A DNA stretch of 9,155 bases, taken from Nitrososphaerales archaeon. GTDB lineage: Archaea > Thermoproteota > Nitrososphaeria > Nitrososphaerales > UBA183. The stretch's first letter is position 1. Each line of letters starts with the position of its first letter. The DNA lies in the NCBI GenBank assembly GCA_030042335.1, contig JASHZW010000093.1:1-9155 (forward strand). The letters are read 5' to 3'. The notes beneath the pieces are model-generated. The model was not told where the DNA came from and made no database searches. It saw only the letters and a list, made by a program, of their open reading frames with translations. The translations under genes and the position numbers were made by a program. Below, piece by piece: positions 1 to 6,186 of the stretch.

Positions 1-232
1 CTCTTCTACGAAGAGGGGCATCATCGCGGGGATCGCCGACGCGCGCAGTACCTACCTCGAGGGAGAAGAGGAGCTGCACAGCCTCGTCGAACAGGTCGTC
101 CACGCCACCGGGACGAAGAAGGTGACTCTCGCGCCTTCAGCAGACCTGCGCTACATCCCGCGTGTCTCTGCCGACGAGAAGCTAAGGCGGCTGGGGATTC
201 TGAGGGAAGGACTAAAGGGGCACGGACATTGA
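1..232 (+). CDS. MetE-like protein, C-terminal end only (probable non-catalytic half of a split methionine synthase)
   Basis: This is an open frame entering from the left edge; the last 76 codons are visible, ending in TGA at 230-232. The visible part has the last strands of a MetE-type barrel: a GIADARSTYLE segment, which corresponds to the G.vd.R... segment of MetE, then a helix, then LAPSADLRYIPR, which sits where catalytic MetE has NPDCGLxTR. The zinc-binding cysteine of that motif is replaced by alanine. This is expected for the N-terminal, non-catalytic half of cobalamin-independent methionine synthase, which in many archaea is a separate protein encoded beside the catalytic half. The stop overlaps the next start in TTGA, so the two genes are probably translationally coupled. 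Its function as partner of the next protein is inferred. The N-terminal part lies outside the window, so folate-binding residues cannot be judged. Confidence 0.75.
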   Translation, partial: SSTKRGIIAGIADARSTYLEGEEELHSLVEQVVHATGTKKVTLAPSADLRYIPRVSADEKLRRLGILREGLKGHGH

Positions 233-1428
233 GCAAGGCATTCCCTACTCAGGAGATAGGCAGCCTCCCCAAGTTCTCGTGGAGGACCAAGCCCTTCCGG
301 CAGATGACCCTCGATGACGCTGACATCGAGTCTGCGAGGCTGTGGGGAGGCGGACTGGAGGTCCCGGGATACACGAGGCTGCTCAAGATTCTCTCGAAAC
401 GCGCTGATTTCTCGGAGGAGGAGAAGAAGGAGATAGTGGACTTTTCGCTCCTCTACGCCATCCGGATGTGCGAGACGGCAGGCAAGGGTACCGCAGAGCA
501 TGGGGGGTTGGACCTTGTGTGGAGCGGCGAACAGGCCAGGACCGAGATGTATGAGACCCCTGTCTCGAACATACGCGGCTTCGAGTTCATCGGCAAGGTG
601 CGGAGCTTCGACAACAAGTACTGGAGGATGGCCTCGATAAGGAGCTCTCCCTCTTATCTCAACAACTACCATATCGAGGAACTCCAGTTCACGGAGAAGC
701 ATGCCAAGAGGACGGTAAAGGTGCCCGTGACAGACGCCATCACCATAATGGCGTGGTCGGACAACCACTATTACACGGCGAAGTGGGCACGGGAGAAGGC
801 TTCTCCGCTGCGGCGGTCTTTCAACGCCAGAAGGGAGTTCACCCTCGACCTCGCCAGGATAATCCGGAAGGTGATACGCGAGCTCATCGAGAGCGGTGTG
901 CAGGAGGTCCAGATAGACATTCCCGCGGCGACCCAGTACCAGTCGGTAGACGACATCAAGCTTGTCACAGAGGCGTTCAACGAGACGACGAAGGGACTGA
1001 GCGCGACCTTCAGCGTCCACAGCTGCTTCCCCCCGAGGCTCGGCTACGCGATTCTTTTCCCGCACATCCTCGACATGAAGAAGTGCGAAAGGTTCTCCTT
1101 CGAGTATGGCAACCGGGACGGCTACGGTAGGGGTACCGACGACGAGGCCCGGTCCGGTTTCTTCGACCTCAAGCTCTTCAAGGAGTATGGCTACAAGAAG
1201 GGACTTGGCGTCGGCGTCATCCACATACACACCGACAGGCTCCCGAGCGTCGGCGTGGTCAGGGACAGGATACTCTACTCCGCCAAGGCGACAGACATCG
1301 ACCCTGGGCTTCTGTACATCAACCCCGACTGCGGACTGCGGACGAGACGGCCCGAGGTCGCTCAGTCGATGCTCGACCTGGTCGTCGCGGGGGCGGAGAA
1401 GGCAAGGGGGGCGCTTGCCTCCGCTTGA
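229..1428 (+). CDS. metE: Cobalamin-independent methionine synthase, catalytic MetE-type protein
   Basis: This 399-residue protein should transfer a methyl group to the zinc-bound thiolate of homocysteine to make methionine in the cytoplasm. It has the size of the C-terminal half of bacterial MetE (the full protein is about 750). An N-terminal QEIGSLPK (residues 8-15) matches the homocysteine-binding IGS segment. The zinc ligands are present: H264 and C266 (VHSCF), E292 (SFEYGNR) and C368 (NPDCGLRTR). QIDIPAA at 228-234 aligns with the MetE QIDEPA motif but has Ile for Glu. The start is TTG at 229, overlapping the previous stop by 4 nt; it places QEIGS near the N-terminus as in archaeal relatives, and no ATG fits. 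The gene overlaps the next by one base and lies in an operon ending in metF. Core enzymes of this type may take the methyl group from a corrinoid protein rather than a folate; the adjacent non-catalytic half argues for a pterin donor. Confidence 0.85.
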   Translation: MSKAFPTQEIGSLPKFSWRTKPFRQMTLDDADIESARLWGGGLEVPGYTRLLKILSKRADFSEEEKKEIVDFSLLYAIRMCETAGKGTAEHGGLDLVWSGEQARTEMYETPVSNIRGFEFIGKVRSFDNKYWRMASIRSSPSYLNNYHIEELQFTEKHAKRTVKVPVTDAITIMAWSDNHYYTAKWAREKASPLRRSFNARREFTLDLARIIRKVIRELIESGVQEVQIDIPAATQYQSVDDIKLVTEAFNETTKGLSATFSVHSCFPPRLGYAILFPHILDMKKCERFSFEYGNRDGYGRGTDDEARSGFFDLKLFKEYGYKKGLGVGVIHIHTDRLPSVGVVRDRILYSAKATDIDPGLLYINPDCGLRTRRPEVAQSMLDLVVAGAEKARGALASA

Positions 1429-2672
1429 TGCCCAAGACAACGACGATAGGAAGCTACCCGACCTTTCCGAAGCCGGAAGACGTCGAGTACTACCTGACGA
1501 TATCGAGCCACGGTCTCGGGGACGAGGTCGTCGACCCCTACCTGTGGTCGATTGATGACGCGCTCGAGGACTTCACCTCAGCCGGCATCGAAGTTCCCTC
1601 GACCGGTCAGTCCAGGGGCGACCTGTACTCCATCTTCCTGGACCCTAAGGTCGTGAAGGGAATCCACTGGGACGGGGCCGAAGTATTCGTCGAGGAGAGG
1701 ATCGAGAGGACCGCCTCGACCCGGCTCGCCGACGTGCTGCACGCGCGGAGCGTGCTCCCCTCCCACTACGAGATCAAGGAACCGATCACCGACGCCTACA
1801 CCCTCGCCAGGTTCGCCAAGATCAGCACCGGCTCCTACAGGGACACGAGGGAGCTGGCGAAGGACATCAACCGCAAGATAGTCATCCCCGAGATAGATGA
1901 CCTGCAGAAGAGCGGAGCCGTCTCATGGATACAGCTCGACTCACCTGCCATCGCGGCCGAGTCATTTACCCCTGACTACTTCCTCGAGCTCTACGAGGAG
2001 GTTGCGTCTGTGGCCAAGATACCCGTCGTCATCCACGCGTGCGGCGACGCCTCGAGGATATTCCCCGTGCTTACGAAGACGAAGGTCCATACCATATCGC
2101 TAGACTTCTACCACTACCCGCGCCTCTTCGACGAGGCGAGCCGTCACAACTACGACCAGCTTATAGGGCTCGGTTGCACCGACAGCCAGAACCTGCGCGT
2201 CGAGTCCGTCGAGGAGACGGGCAAGATGATCGACTTTGGGAGGTCGAGGCTCGGCGAGGACAGGATACAGTTCGTGCACCCGCACTGCGGGCAGAGGAAC
2301 CTCAACAGGGAGGTCGCGTACGGGAAGAATGTCACCCTCACGCTCGCGAGGGATGACGTGTACTTCGGGAGGCCCGAGGAGGCGAAGTCCTCCCGTCTCG
2401 CTTCCAAGGACTACGACCCCCAGGGGTACTTCCTTGTCTCAATACTGAAGGAGAGCCGGGAGATCCTCGTGACGTACTACTCCTACAAGCACGTACCAAT
2501 TCGCCGACTGAGGTCGAGGTCGGCGGAGAAGATCTTCCAATCCTTCAACGAGGAGGCGGACAAGCTCGGGATAGGAAGGCGTCACCTTGCCTACCTCACA
2601 CTGGAGCTTGGGCGCGCCGAGGCGTCGTTGCAGTCCGGGACGAACAACTATCGCCAGAAAGTGATAGAGTAG
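1428..2672 (+). CDS. Divergent MetE-family methyltransferase with a DUF4346-like C-terminal module
   Basis: This 414-residue protein has two parts. Residues 1-305 are a MetE/UROD-type barrel: TTIGSYPTFPK at 4-14, WIQLDSPA at 167-174, zinc-type ligands H203 and C205 (VIHACGD), D226 where MetE has Glu (SLDFYHY), and C287 (VHPHCGQRN). Residues about 326-412 are an extra module: a D..GYF.V start (330-337), a basic middle, and HLAYLTLELGRAEASLQSG at 386-404 followed by NNYRQ. That pattern resembles the tail of DUF4346 domains (H.AYL..EL.KAE.AL..G..Y.QD), which are known next to pterin-binding domains in archaea; I assign it from memory of the pattern. ATG at 1428 overlaps the previous stop (TGATG); TTG at 1425 is an in-frame alternative. 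Likely role: methyl transfer between a pterin or corrinoid donor and a thiol such as homocysteine. The substrate is not shown, and it could be another of the core methionine synthase families. Confidence 0.75.
   Translation: MPKTTTIGSYPTFPKPEDVEYYLTISSHGLGDEVVDPYLWSIDDALEDFTSAGIEVPSTGQSRGDLYSIFLDPKVVKGIHWDGAEVFVEERIERTASTRLADVLHARSVLPSHYEIKEPITDAYTLARFAKISTGSYRDTRELAKDINRKIVIPEIDDLQKSGAVSWIQLDSPAIAAESFTPDYFLELYEEVASVAKIPVVIHACGDASRIFPVLTKTKVHTISLDFYHYPRLFDEASRHNYDQLIGLGCTDSQNLRVESVEETGKMIDFGRSRLGEDRIQFVHPHCGQRNLNREVAYGKNVTLTLARDDVYFGRPEEAKSSRLASKDYDPQGYFLVSILKESREILVTYYSYKHVPIRRLRSRSAEKIFQSFNEEADKLGIGRRHLAYLTLELGRAEASLQSGTNNYRQKVIE
2661..2665 (+). promoter_or_regulatory. Ribosome binding site deciding the metF start
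   Basis: GTGAT matches the end of the archaeal consensus GGAGGTGAT. It lies 7 nt before TTG at 2673, inside the last codons of the upstream gene. The in-frame ATG at 2691 has no comparable site, so the TTG start is preferred. Confidence 0.45.
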
Positions 2673-3545
2673 TTGAAACTCAACGAGAAGATGGAGCGAG
2701 GTGTCTTCACCAGGCTGATCGAGATATTCCCTCCCAACTTCAGCGGCGATACGGCCAAGGAGCCCCTGATCGGCATCAAGCAGAAGATGCGCGACACCAT
2801 CACGCGTGTGCAGAAGATAGAGAATCTCGCCGACGCGATACTCGTGGCTGACATGAAGGACCCGGGGAGGCTGCAGCTCGCGAGCATCTACACCGCCGCG
2901 GTCCTCAAGGACGAGCTGGGGGCCGAGGTCATCCCGGTGATCCCGATGAGAGACGCCAACAGGAAGGCGGTCCGGACAGCGTTCCTTACGTGCCTCTCGC
3001 TGGGTCTTGAATCTGTGTCTCTTGTGTGGGGCGACCGTTACGACGACAATGACGGGGCGCAGAACGTGTATGACTACCGCTCTCTTGCGGAGGCCGTAGC
3101 GGAGTCGAGGCAACTGGCAGACAGGTCGGACGTCGCGGCGACCCTCCTCGCACCGGTCAACATTACCGCTCTCGCGGACCGCAGAGGTGTCTCCCTGGCG
3201 AAATCCCGCCTCGAGAGCGGAGCCGACTGCCTGATCGCGCAGCCCCCCACTTCCGATGTATCAGAGACGCTCCAGAGGCACGTGACGCTCCTCAAGAAAA
3301 GCGGGCTCGAGAGGAAGGTACTTCACAACGTGTTCCCCTTCAGGAGCAAGGAGGACCTCGAGGCATGCAGGGCCCGGTTCGGCTGGGACCTTCCGAAGCA
3401 GCTCGACAGGATCGCGGCCGAGGGGGAGCCGAGCCTACTGCGCGAGGCACGCCGCGTCGTTGAGGAGATCGAAGCCCAGAAGCTCCCCGGGGTATACGTA
3501 TCGACGAGGGGCAAGCCGGAGCTAGCGCGTTTCATATTGGATTAG
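2673..3545 (+). CDS. metF: Methylenetetrahydrofolate reductase family protein (MetF)
   Basis: This 290-residue flavoprotein should reduce 5,10-methylene-tetrahydropterin to the 5-methyl form, the methyl donor for methionine synthesis. Family marks in order: IEIFPPN at 16-22 (the E.FPP motif with its conserved Glu), a VIPVIPMRDANR strand and loop at 88-97, LVWGDRY at 117-123 (the rGD flavin-side motif), RLESGADCLIAQP at 179-191 (K.eAGAd...TQ), NVFPFRSKEDLE at 219-230 (the Gi.Pi.s segment) and GVYVSTRG at 273-280 near the end. Length matches the roughly 290-residue catalytic domain of bacterial MetF, with no regulatory C-terminal domain. It starts directly after the upstream stop and closes the methionine operon. 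The pterin (folate or an archaeal pterin) and the electron donor cannot be told from the sequence. It is not an F420-dependent Mer-type protein by motif. Confidence 0.88.
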   Translation: MKLNEKMERGVFTRLIEIFPPNFSGDTAKEPLIGIKQKMRDTITRVQKIENLADAILVADMKDPGRLQLASIYTAAVLKDELGAEVIPVIPMRDANRKAVRTAFLTCLSLGLESVSLVWGDRYDDNDGAQNVYDYRSLAEAVAESRQLADRSDVAATLLAPVNITALADRRGVSLAKSRLESGADCLIAQPPTSDVSETLQRHVTLLKKSGLERKVLHNVFPFRSKEDLEACRARFGWDLPKQLDRIAAEGEPSLLREARRVVEEIEAQKLPGVYVSTRGKPELARFILD

Positions 3546-3670
3546 AACAAATTAAACAAAACCTAAATACGATAATCCCGCGTCTCGCAGAACGAAGAGA
3601 GGCTATTGATTCCAACAAATTCTCTCTCGGATTCCTTCAATTTCTCCATCGCCACTGAAATCCGTGCATC
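3546..3670 (+). promoter_or_regulatory. Intergenic gap with a possible weak promoter for the downstream pair
   Basis: This 125-nt gap is clearly more AT-rich than the genes around it. CCTAAATA at 3562-3569 is TATA-like and would give a leader of about 80 nt; TTCAATTT near 3636-3643 would instead give an almost leaderless message. No ribosome site lies just before the ATG at 3671, which favours a leaderless or very short leader. I see no tRNA or strong hairpin here. Confidence 0.3.
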
Positions 3671-4387
3671 ATGAAAGCCCTCATACTCGCGGGCGGGCAG
3701 GGCCTGAGGCTGAGGCCCCTGACCGACGACAGGCCAAAGCCACTCGTGAACGTCAACTCGCGCCCTATCGCGGAGTGGCAGCTCGACTGGCTCGGCAGCG
3801 GAACGGACCTCGAGAAGGTGGTCTTCCTGTGCGGATACAAGTGGGAGAGGCTCAAGGAGCACTTCGGCTCCAACTACAAGGGTATCGAGATCGACTACTG
3901 CGTAGAAGAGGCGCCCCTGGGCACCGGCGGTGCCATCAAGAACGGGCTCGCGCACCTTGGCAACCCCAACGAGAACGTCATCGTCACCAACGGCGATATC
4001 GTGACCGACCTGCCCCTGAGGAGCATGATTGCCTCGCACGAGGCCCCCGGCACACAGCCGACCGTGACCATGCTGCTCGTGCCCTACAAGTCGAGGTTCG
4101 GCATCGTCCACATCGACAAGCTGAAAGTTGTGCGGAAATTCGAGGAGAAGCCCGAGTTCCCGGACACGTGGATCAACGGCGGGGTCTACATCCTGAACGT
4201 GGCGAAGCTCTCGAGGCATCTTCCGGACAAGGGAGACATCGAGAGAGAGACCTTCCCCAAGCTCGTACAATACGCCGAGATAGTCTCCTATCCCTACTAC
4301 GGCTTCTGGAACCTCATCGACTCGATAAAAGACCTGCAGGAAGTCGAGCACGAGCTCAAGGAAATGCAGGCAGAGGCCTCCAAGTAG
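3671..4387 (+). CDS. Sugar-phosphate nucleotidyltransferase (NTP_transferase family)
   Basis: This 238-residue cytosolic enzyme of the NTP_transferase fold should join a sugar 1-phosphate to a nucleoside triphosphate to make an NDP-sugar. The signature loop is LAGGQGLRLRPLT at 6-18, followed by RPKPL with the conserved Lys at 23. PLGTGGAIK at 82-90 is the base/sugar loop, NGD with metal-binding D109 follows at 107-109, then FEEKP at 157-161 and INGGVYILN at 168-176. It has only the catalytic domain; the left-handed helix domain of longer relatives is absent. Candidates are mannose-1-phosphate guanylyltransferase, glucose-1-phosphate thymidylyltransferase-like, or HddC-like heptose-phosphate guanylyltransferase; the motifs do not separate these. 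No glycosyltransferase is visible nearby. It has an ATG start without a ribosome site, and one base separates it from the membrane protein gene downstream. Confidence 0.85.
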   Translation: MKALILAGGQGLRLRPLTDDRPKPLVNVNSRPIAEWQLDWLGSGTDLEKVVFLCGYKWERLKEHFGSNYKGIEIDYCVEEAPLGTGGAIKNGLAHLGNPNENVIVTNGDIVTDLPLRSMIASHEAPGTQPTVTMLLVPYKSRFGIVHIDKLKVVRKFEEKPEFPDTWINGGVYILNVAKLSRHLPDKGDIERETFPKLVQYAEIVSYPYYGFWNLIDSIKDLQEVEHELKEMQAEASK

Positions 4388-4388
4388 G

Positions 4389-5000
4389 TTGCCCGCAGAC
4401 CCTCTGAGGAGGGCAGGGGCGCTGATGTTCGTCGGGGCGGCGCAGTTCTTTGTCTTCCTCACGGTCGCGGAAACGATGTATCCTGGATACAGCATCACCG
4501 CGAACACCCTTAGCGACCTGGGCGCCACGTGCAAGAACGGTAGCTGCTCCATCCCCGCCTCGGCTGATGTCTTCAACGGAACGGTCTTCGCGCTGGGCGC
4601 GCTAGTCTTCATCGGCTCCTTCCTCATCTACATCTCGAGGTTCAGGCTCCTGGGAGGGCTCGCCGCGCTCGGGGCGTGGGGTGCCATGGGGGTGGCACTT
4701 TTCCCTGAGACCGCCGGGTCGATACACTTGCTCCTTTCCTTTGTGGCCTTCCTCTTCGGCAGTCTTGCGGCCGTTGTATCGTACACTATGCTGAAGAGAC
4801 CGTTCTCGTACTTCGCAGTGGTACTAGGGGCGGTGAGTCTGGTCGCTCTGGTGCTATACGCGGCAGGGGTATATCTTGGTCTGGGCGTGGGAGGAATGGA
4901 GCGAATGGTGGTTTTCCCCGAGCTCATCTGGATAATAGGTTTCGGCGCCTACCTCATGGCGCGGCCCGTCGAACGGGAACCGGTATCGGTCCCACTTTAG
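4389..5000 (+). CDS. DUF998 family integral membrane protein
   Basis: This 203-residue membrane protein has six probable helices at about 9-29, 64-82, 87-105, 111-133, 139-162 and 172-191. The family marks are YPGYSITANTLSDLGA at 31-46 after helix 1, FPETAGSIHLLLSF at 105-118 before and into helix 4, and ERMVVFPELIW at 171-181 leading into helix 6. These fit the DUF998 family, which is common in archaea and has no settled function. The loop after helix 1 carries two cysteines (48 and 53, CKNGSC) that could pair if the loop faces outward. The start is TTG at 4389, one base after the upstream stop; it keeps the usual short N-terminus before helix 1, whereas the next Met (residue 13) would cut into the helix. 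It is probably cotranscribed with the nucleotidyltransferase, but a shared role is not evident. Confidence 0.78.
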   Translation: MPADPLRRAGALMFVGAAQFFVFLTVAETMYPGYSITANTLSDLGATCKNGSCSIPASADVFNGTVFALGALVFIGSFLIYISRFRLLGGLAALGAWGAMGVALFPETAGSIHLLLSFVAFLFGSLAAVVSYTMLKRPFSYFAVVLGAVSLVALVLYAAGVYLGLGVGGMERMVVFPELIWIIGFGAYLMARPVEREPVSVPL

Positions 5001-5014
5001 CGACTTGCGCAACG

Positions 5015-5023
5015 CTTATTATA
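5015..5023 (+). promoter_or_regulatory. Archaeal TATA box of the guaB operon
   Basis: CTTATTATA stands out as AT-rich in GC-rich surroundings, with purine/GC bases before it (GCAACG) as a possible BRE. A start site 25-27 nt from its centre falls at about 5044-5047, just before a good ribosome site and the TTG at 5061. It is the likely promoter for guaB-guaA-add. Confidence 0.55.
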
Positions 5024-5044
5024 GCACTTCGGAGTGCATATTTT
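5024..5044 (+). terminator. Possible terminator hairpin after the DUF998 gene
   Basis: GCACT (5024-5028) pairs with AGTGC (5033-5037) around a TCGG loop, followed by ATATTTT (5038-5044). The stem is only 5 bp and archaeal termination often needs only T-runs, so this is tentative. It lies between the TATA box and the predicted start site, so it would be in read-through RNA from upstream but not in the guaB message. Confidence 0.3.
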
Positions 5045-5047
5045 GGC

Positions 5048-5053
5048 AAGGAG
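5048..5053 (+). promoter_or_regulatory. Ribosome binding site deciding the guaB start
   Basis: AAGGAG lies 7 nt before TTG at 5061. It decides between that TTG and the longer in-frame starts GTG 5034 and TTG 5043, which would lie at or before the predicted transcription start. Confidence 0.5.
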
Positions 5054-5060
5054 AATCGCC

Positions 5061-6170
5061 TTGCCACTGAGTTTTGTCTCGAAGCTGAAGAATGCGTCCG
5101 ACGTTTTTACCTTCCGTGACTTCATCCTGCTTCCAGGCAGGAGCGAGGTCGAACCTCGCGACATCTCGCTAGCGACGAACCTCACGAAGAAGATCAAGCT
5201 CTCCCTCCCGATGGTCTCCTCTCCCATGGACACGGTCACCGAATGGAGGATGGCCGCGGAGATGGCAAGGCTCGGAGGGGTCGGTGTAATCCACAGGAAC
5301 CTTAGCGTCGAAGACCAGGTCGAGCAGGTGAGGAAGGTCAAGGCCTCCAGGGTCGAGGCGAAGACGGTCGACGACAAGGGCAGACCCCTCGTCGGGGCGT
5401 CGATATCGCCCATGGACCCCAGGAGATGCGAGGCGCTCGACAAGGTCGCTGACTTCCTCGTCGCTGACGTCGCCCACTTCCACAACTCCAACGTCCTCCA
5501 GGCTGCAGCGAAGGTTCTCCCGAACCTTACGAAGGATTTCATCGCGGGCAACATAGGCACACGTCGCGCCGTCCACGACATCGCCTCAGAGCTGCCCAGG
5601 GTCGACGGGTTCCGGGTCGGCATAGGCTCGGGCTCGGTGTGCATCACCTCGGAGGTCACGAGAGTCGGTGCACCGACGCTCTTCGCCGTCGCCGAGGTCT
5701 CGACCGCAGCGAGCGAACTCAACCTGGACATACCGATAATCGCGGACGGAGGGATCAGGGGAGCGGGTGATGCCTCCCTTGCCTTCGCGGGCGGGGCTTC
5801 CACGGTGATGCTCGGCTCCGTCCTCGCAGGCACGGACGAGTCCCCGAGCAAGGTTGTCACCCGGAACGGGAAGAAGATGAAGGTCCACAGGGGCATGGCC
5901 AGCGCGGCAGCCAGGAAGGCACGATACGCGCTCGACCGCTACAGCGTCCCGGCCAAGGGTCTCGACGAGGGCGTCGAGGCGTACGTCAACTACTCCGGGA
6001 AGCTCGAGGAAGTCATCGACGGCTTCTCCAACGGTCTCCGCGCTTCATTCGGATATGCCGGGGCAAGGAGTATCCACGACCTGTGGGGGGTCGCCACCTT
6101 CGGACAGGTCTCTGCAGTAGGGTACACAGAGCTGGGTGTGCATTCACTCACGTTGAAGGGGGGCACCTGA
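5061..6170 (+). CDS. guaB: IMP dehydrogenase without CBS domains
   Basis: This 369-residue cytosolic enzyme should oxidise IMP to XMP with NAD, the committed step to GMP. Motifs in order: DVFTFRDFILLP at 14-25, SSPMDTVTE at 53-61, ADVAHFH at 135-141, the catalytic loop GIGSGSVCIT with C194, IIADGGIR at 226-233 for phosphate, VMLGSVLAGT at 249-258, HRGMAS at 276-281, DRY at 292-294 (mobile flap) and EGVE at 303-306. The flap and EGVE favour IMP dehydrogenase over GMP reductase. The roughly 120-residue CBS pair of usual 480-490-residue enzymes is absent: the barrel runs straight through KTVDDKGRPLVGASI. The loop reads CITS where the norm is CTTR, and Tyr of YRGM is His. TTG at 5061 is chosen from the TATA box and ribosome site; a GTG at 5034 would add 9 residues. 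guaA follows 16 nt later, supporting the role. Confidence 0.88.
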   Translation: MPLSFVSKLKNASDVFTFRDFILLPGRSEVEPRDISLATNLTKKIKLSLPMVSSPMDTVTEWRMAAEMARLGGVGVIHRNLSVEDQVEQVRKVKASRVEAKTVDDKGRPLVGASISPMDPRRCEALDKVADFLVADVAHFHNSNVLQAAAKVLPNLTKDFIAGNIGTRRAVHDIASELPRVDGFRVGIGSGSVCITSEVTRVGAPTLFAVAEVSTAASELNLDIPIIADGGIRGAGDASLAFAGGASTVMLGSVLAGTDESPSKVVTRNGKKMKVHRGMASAAARKARYALDRYSVPAKGLDEGVEAYVNYSGKLEEVIDGFSNGLRASFGYAGARSIHDLWGVATFGQVSAVGYTELGVHSLTLKGGT

Positions 6171-6186
6171 TCTGAACCAGCCCCAG

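Noticed and set aside
151..1440. Long reverse-strand open frame opposite the metE-type gene
   Set aside because: It is the mirror of a GC-rich coding frame with recognised motifs on the + strand; its translation is rich in Arg, Pro, Val and Leu without a domain pattern.
3596..3627. Inverted repeat AGAGAG/CTCTCT in the 125-nt gap
   Set aside because: It has only 6 bp of low-complexity pairing with a 20-nt loop and no T-run; likely chance.
3563..4627. Reverse-strand open frame of 354 residues over the nucleotidyltransferase
   Set aside because: The + strand carries a clear NTP_transferase enzyme and DUF998 protein; the reverse frame shows no motif and runs across two genes.
5061..6170. GMP reductase as the call for the CBS-less enzyme
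   Set aside because: The lack of CBS domains would fit, but the DRY flap, the EGVE motif and the neighbouring guaA favour IMP dehydrogenase.
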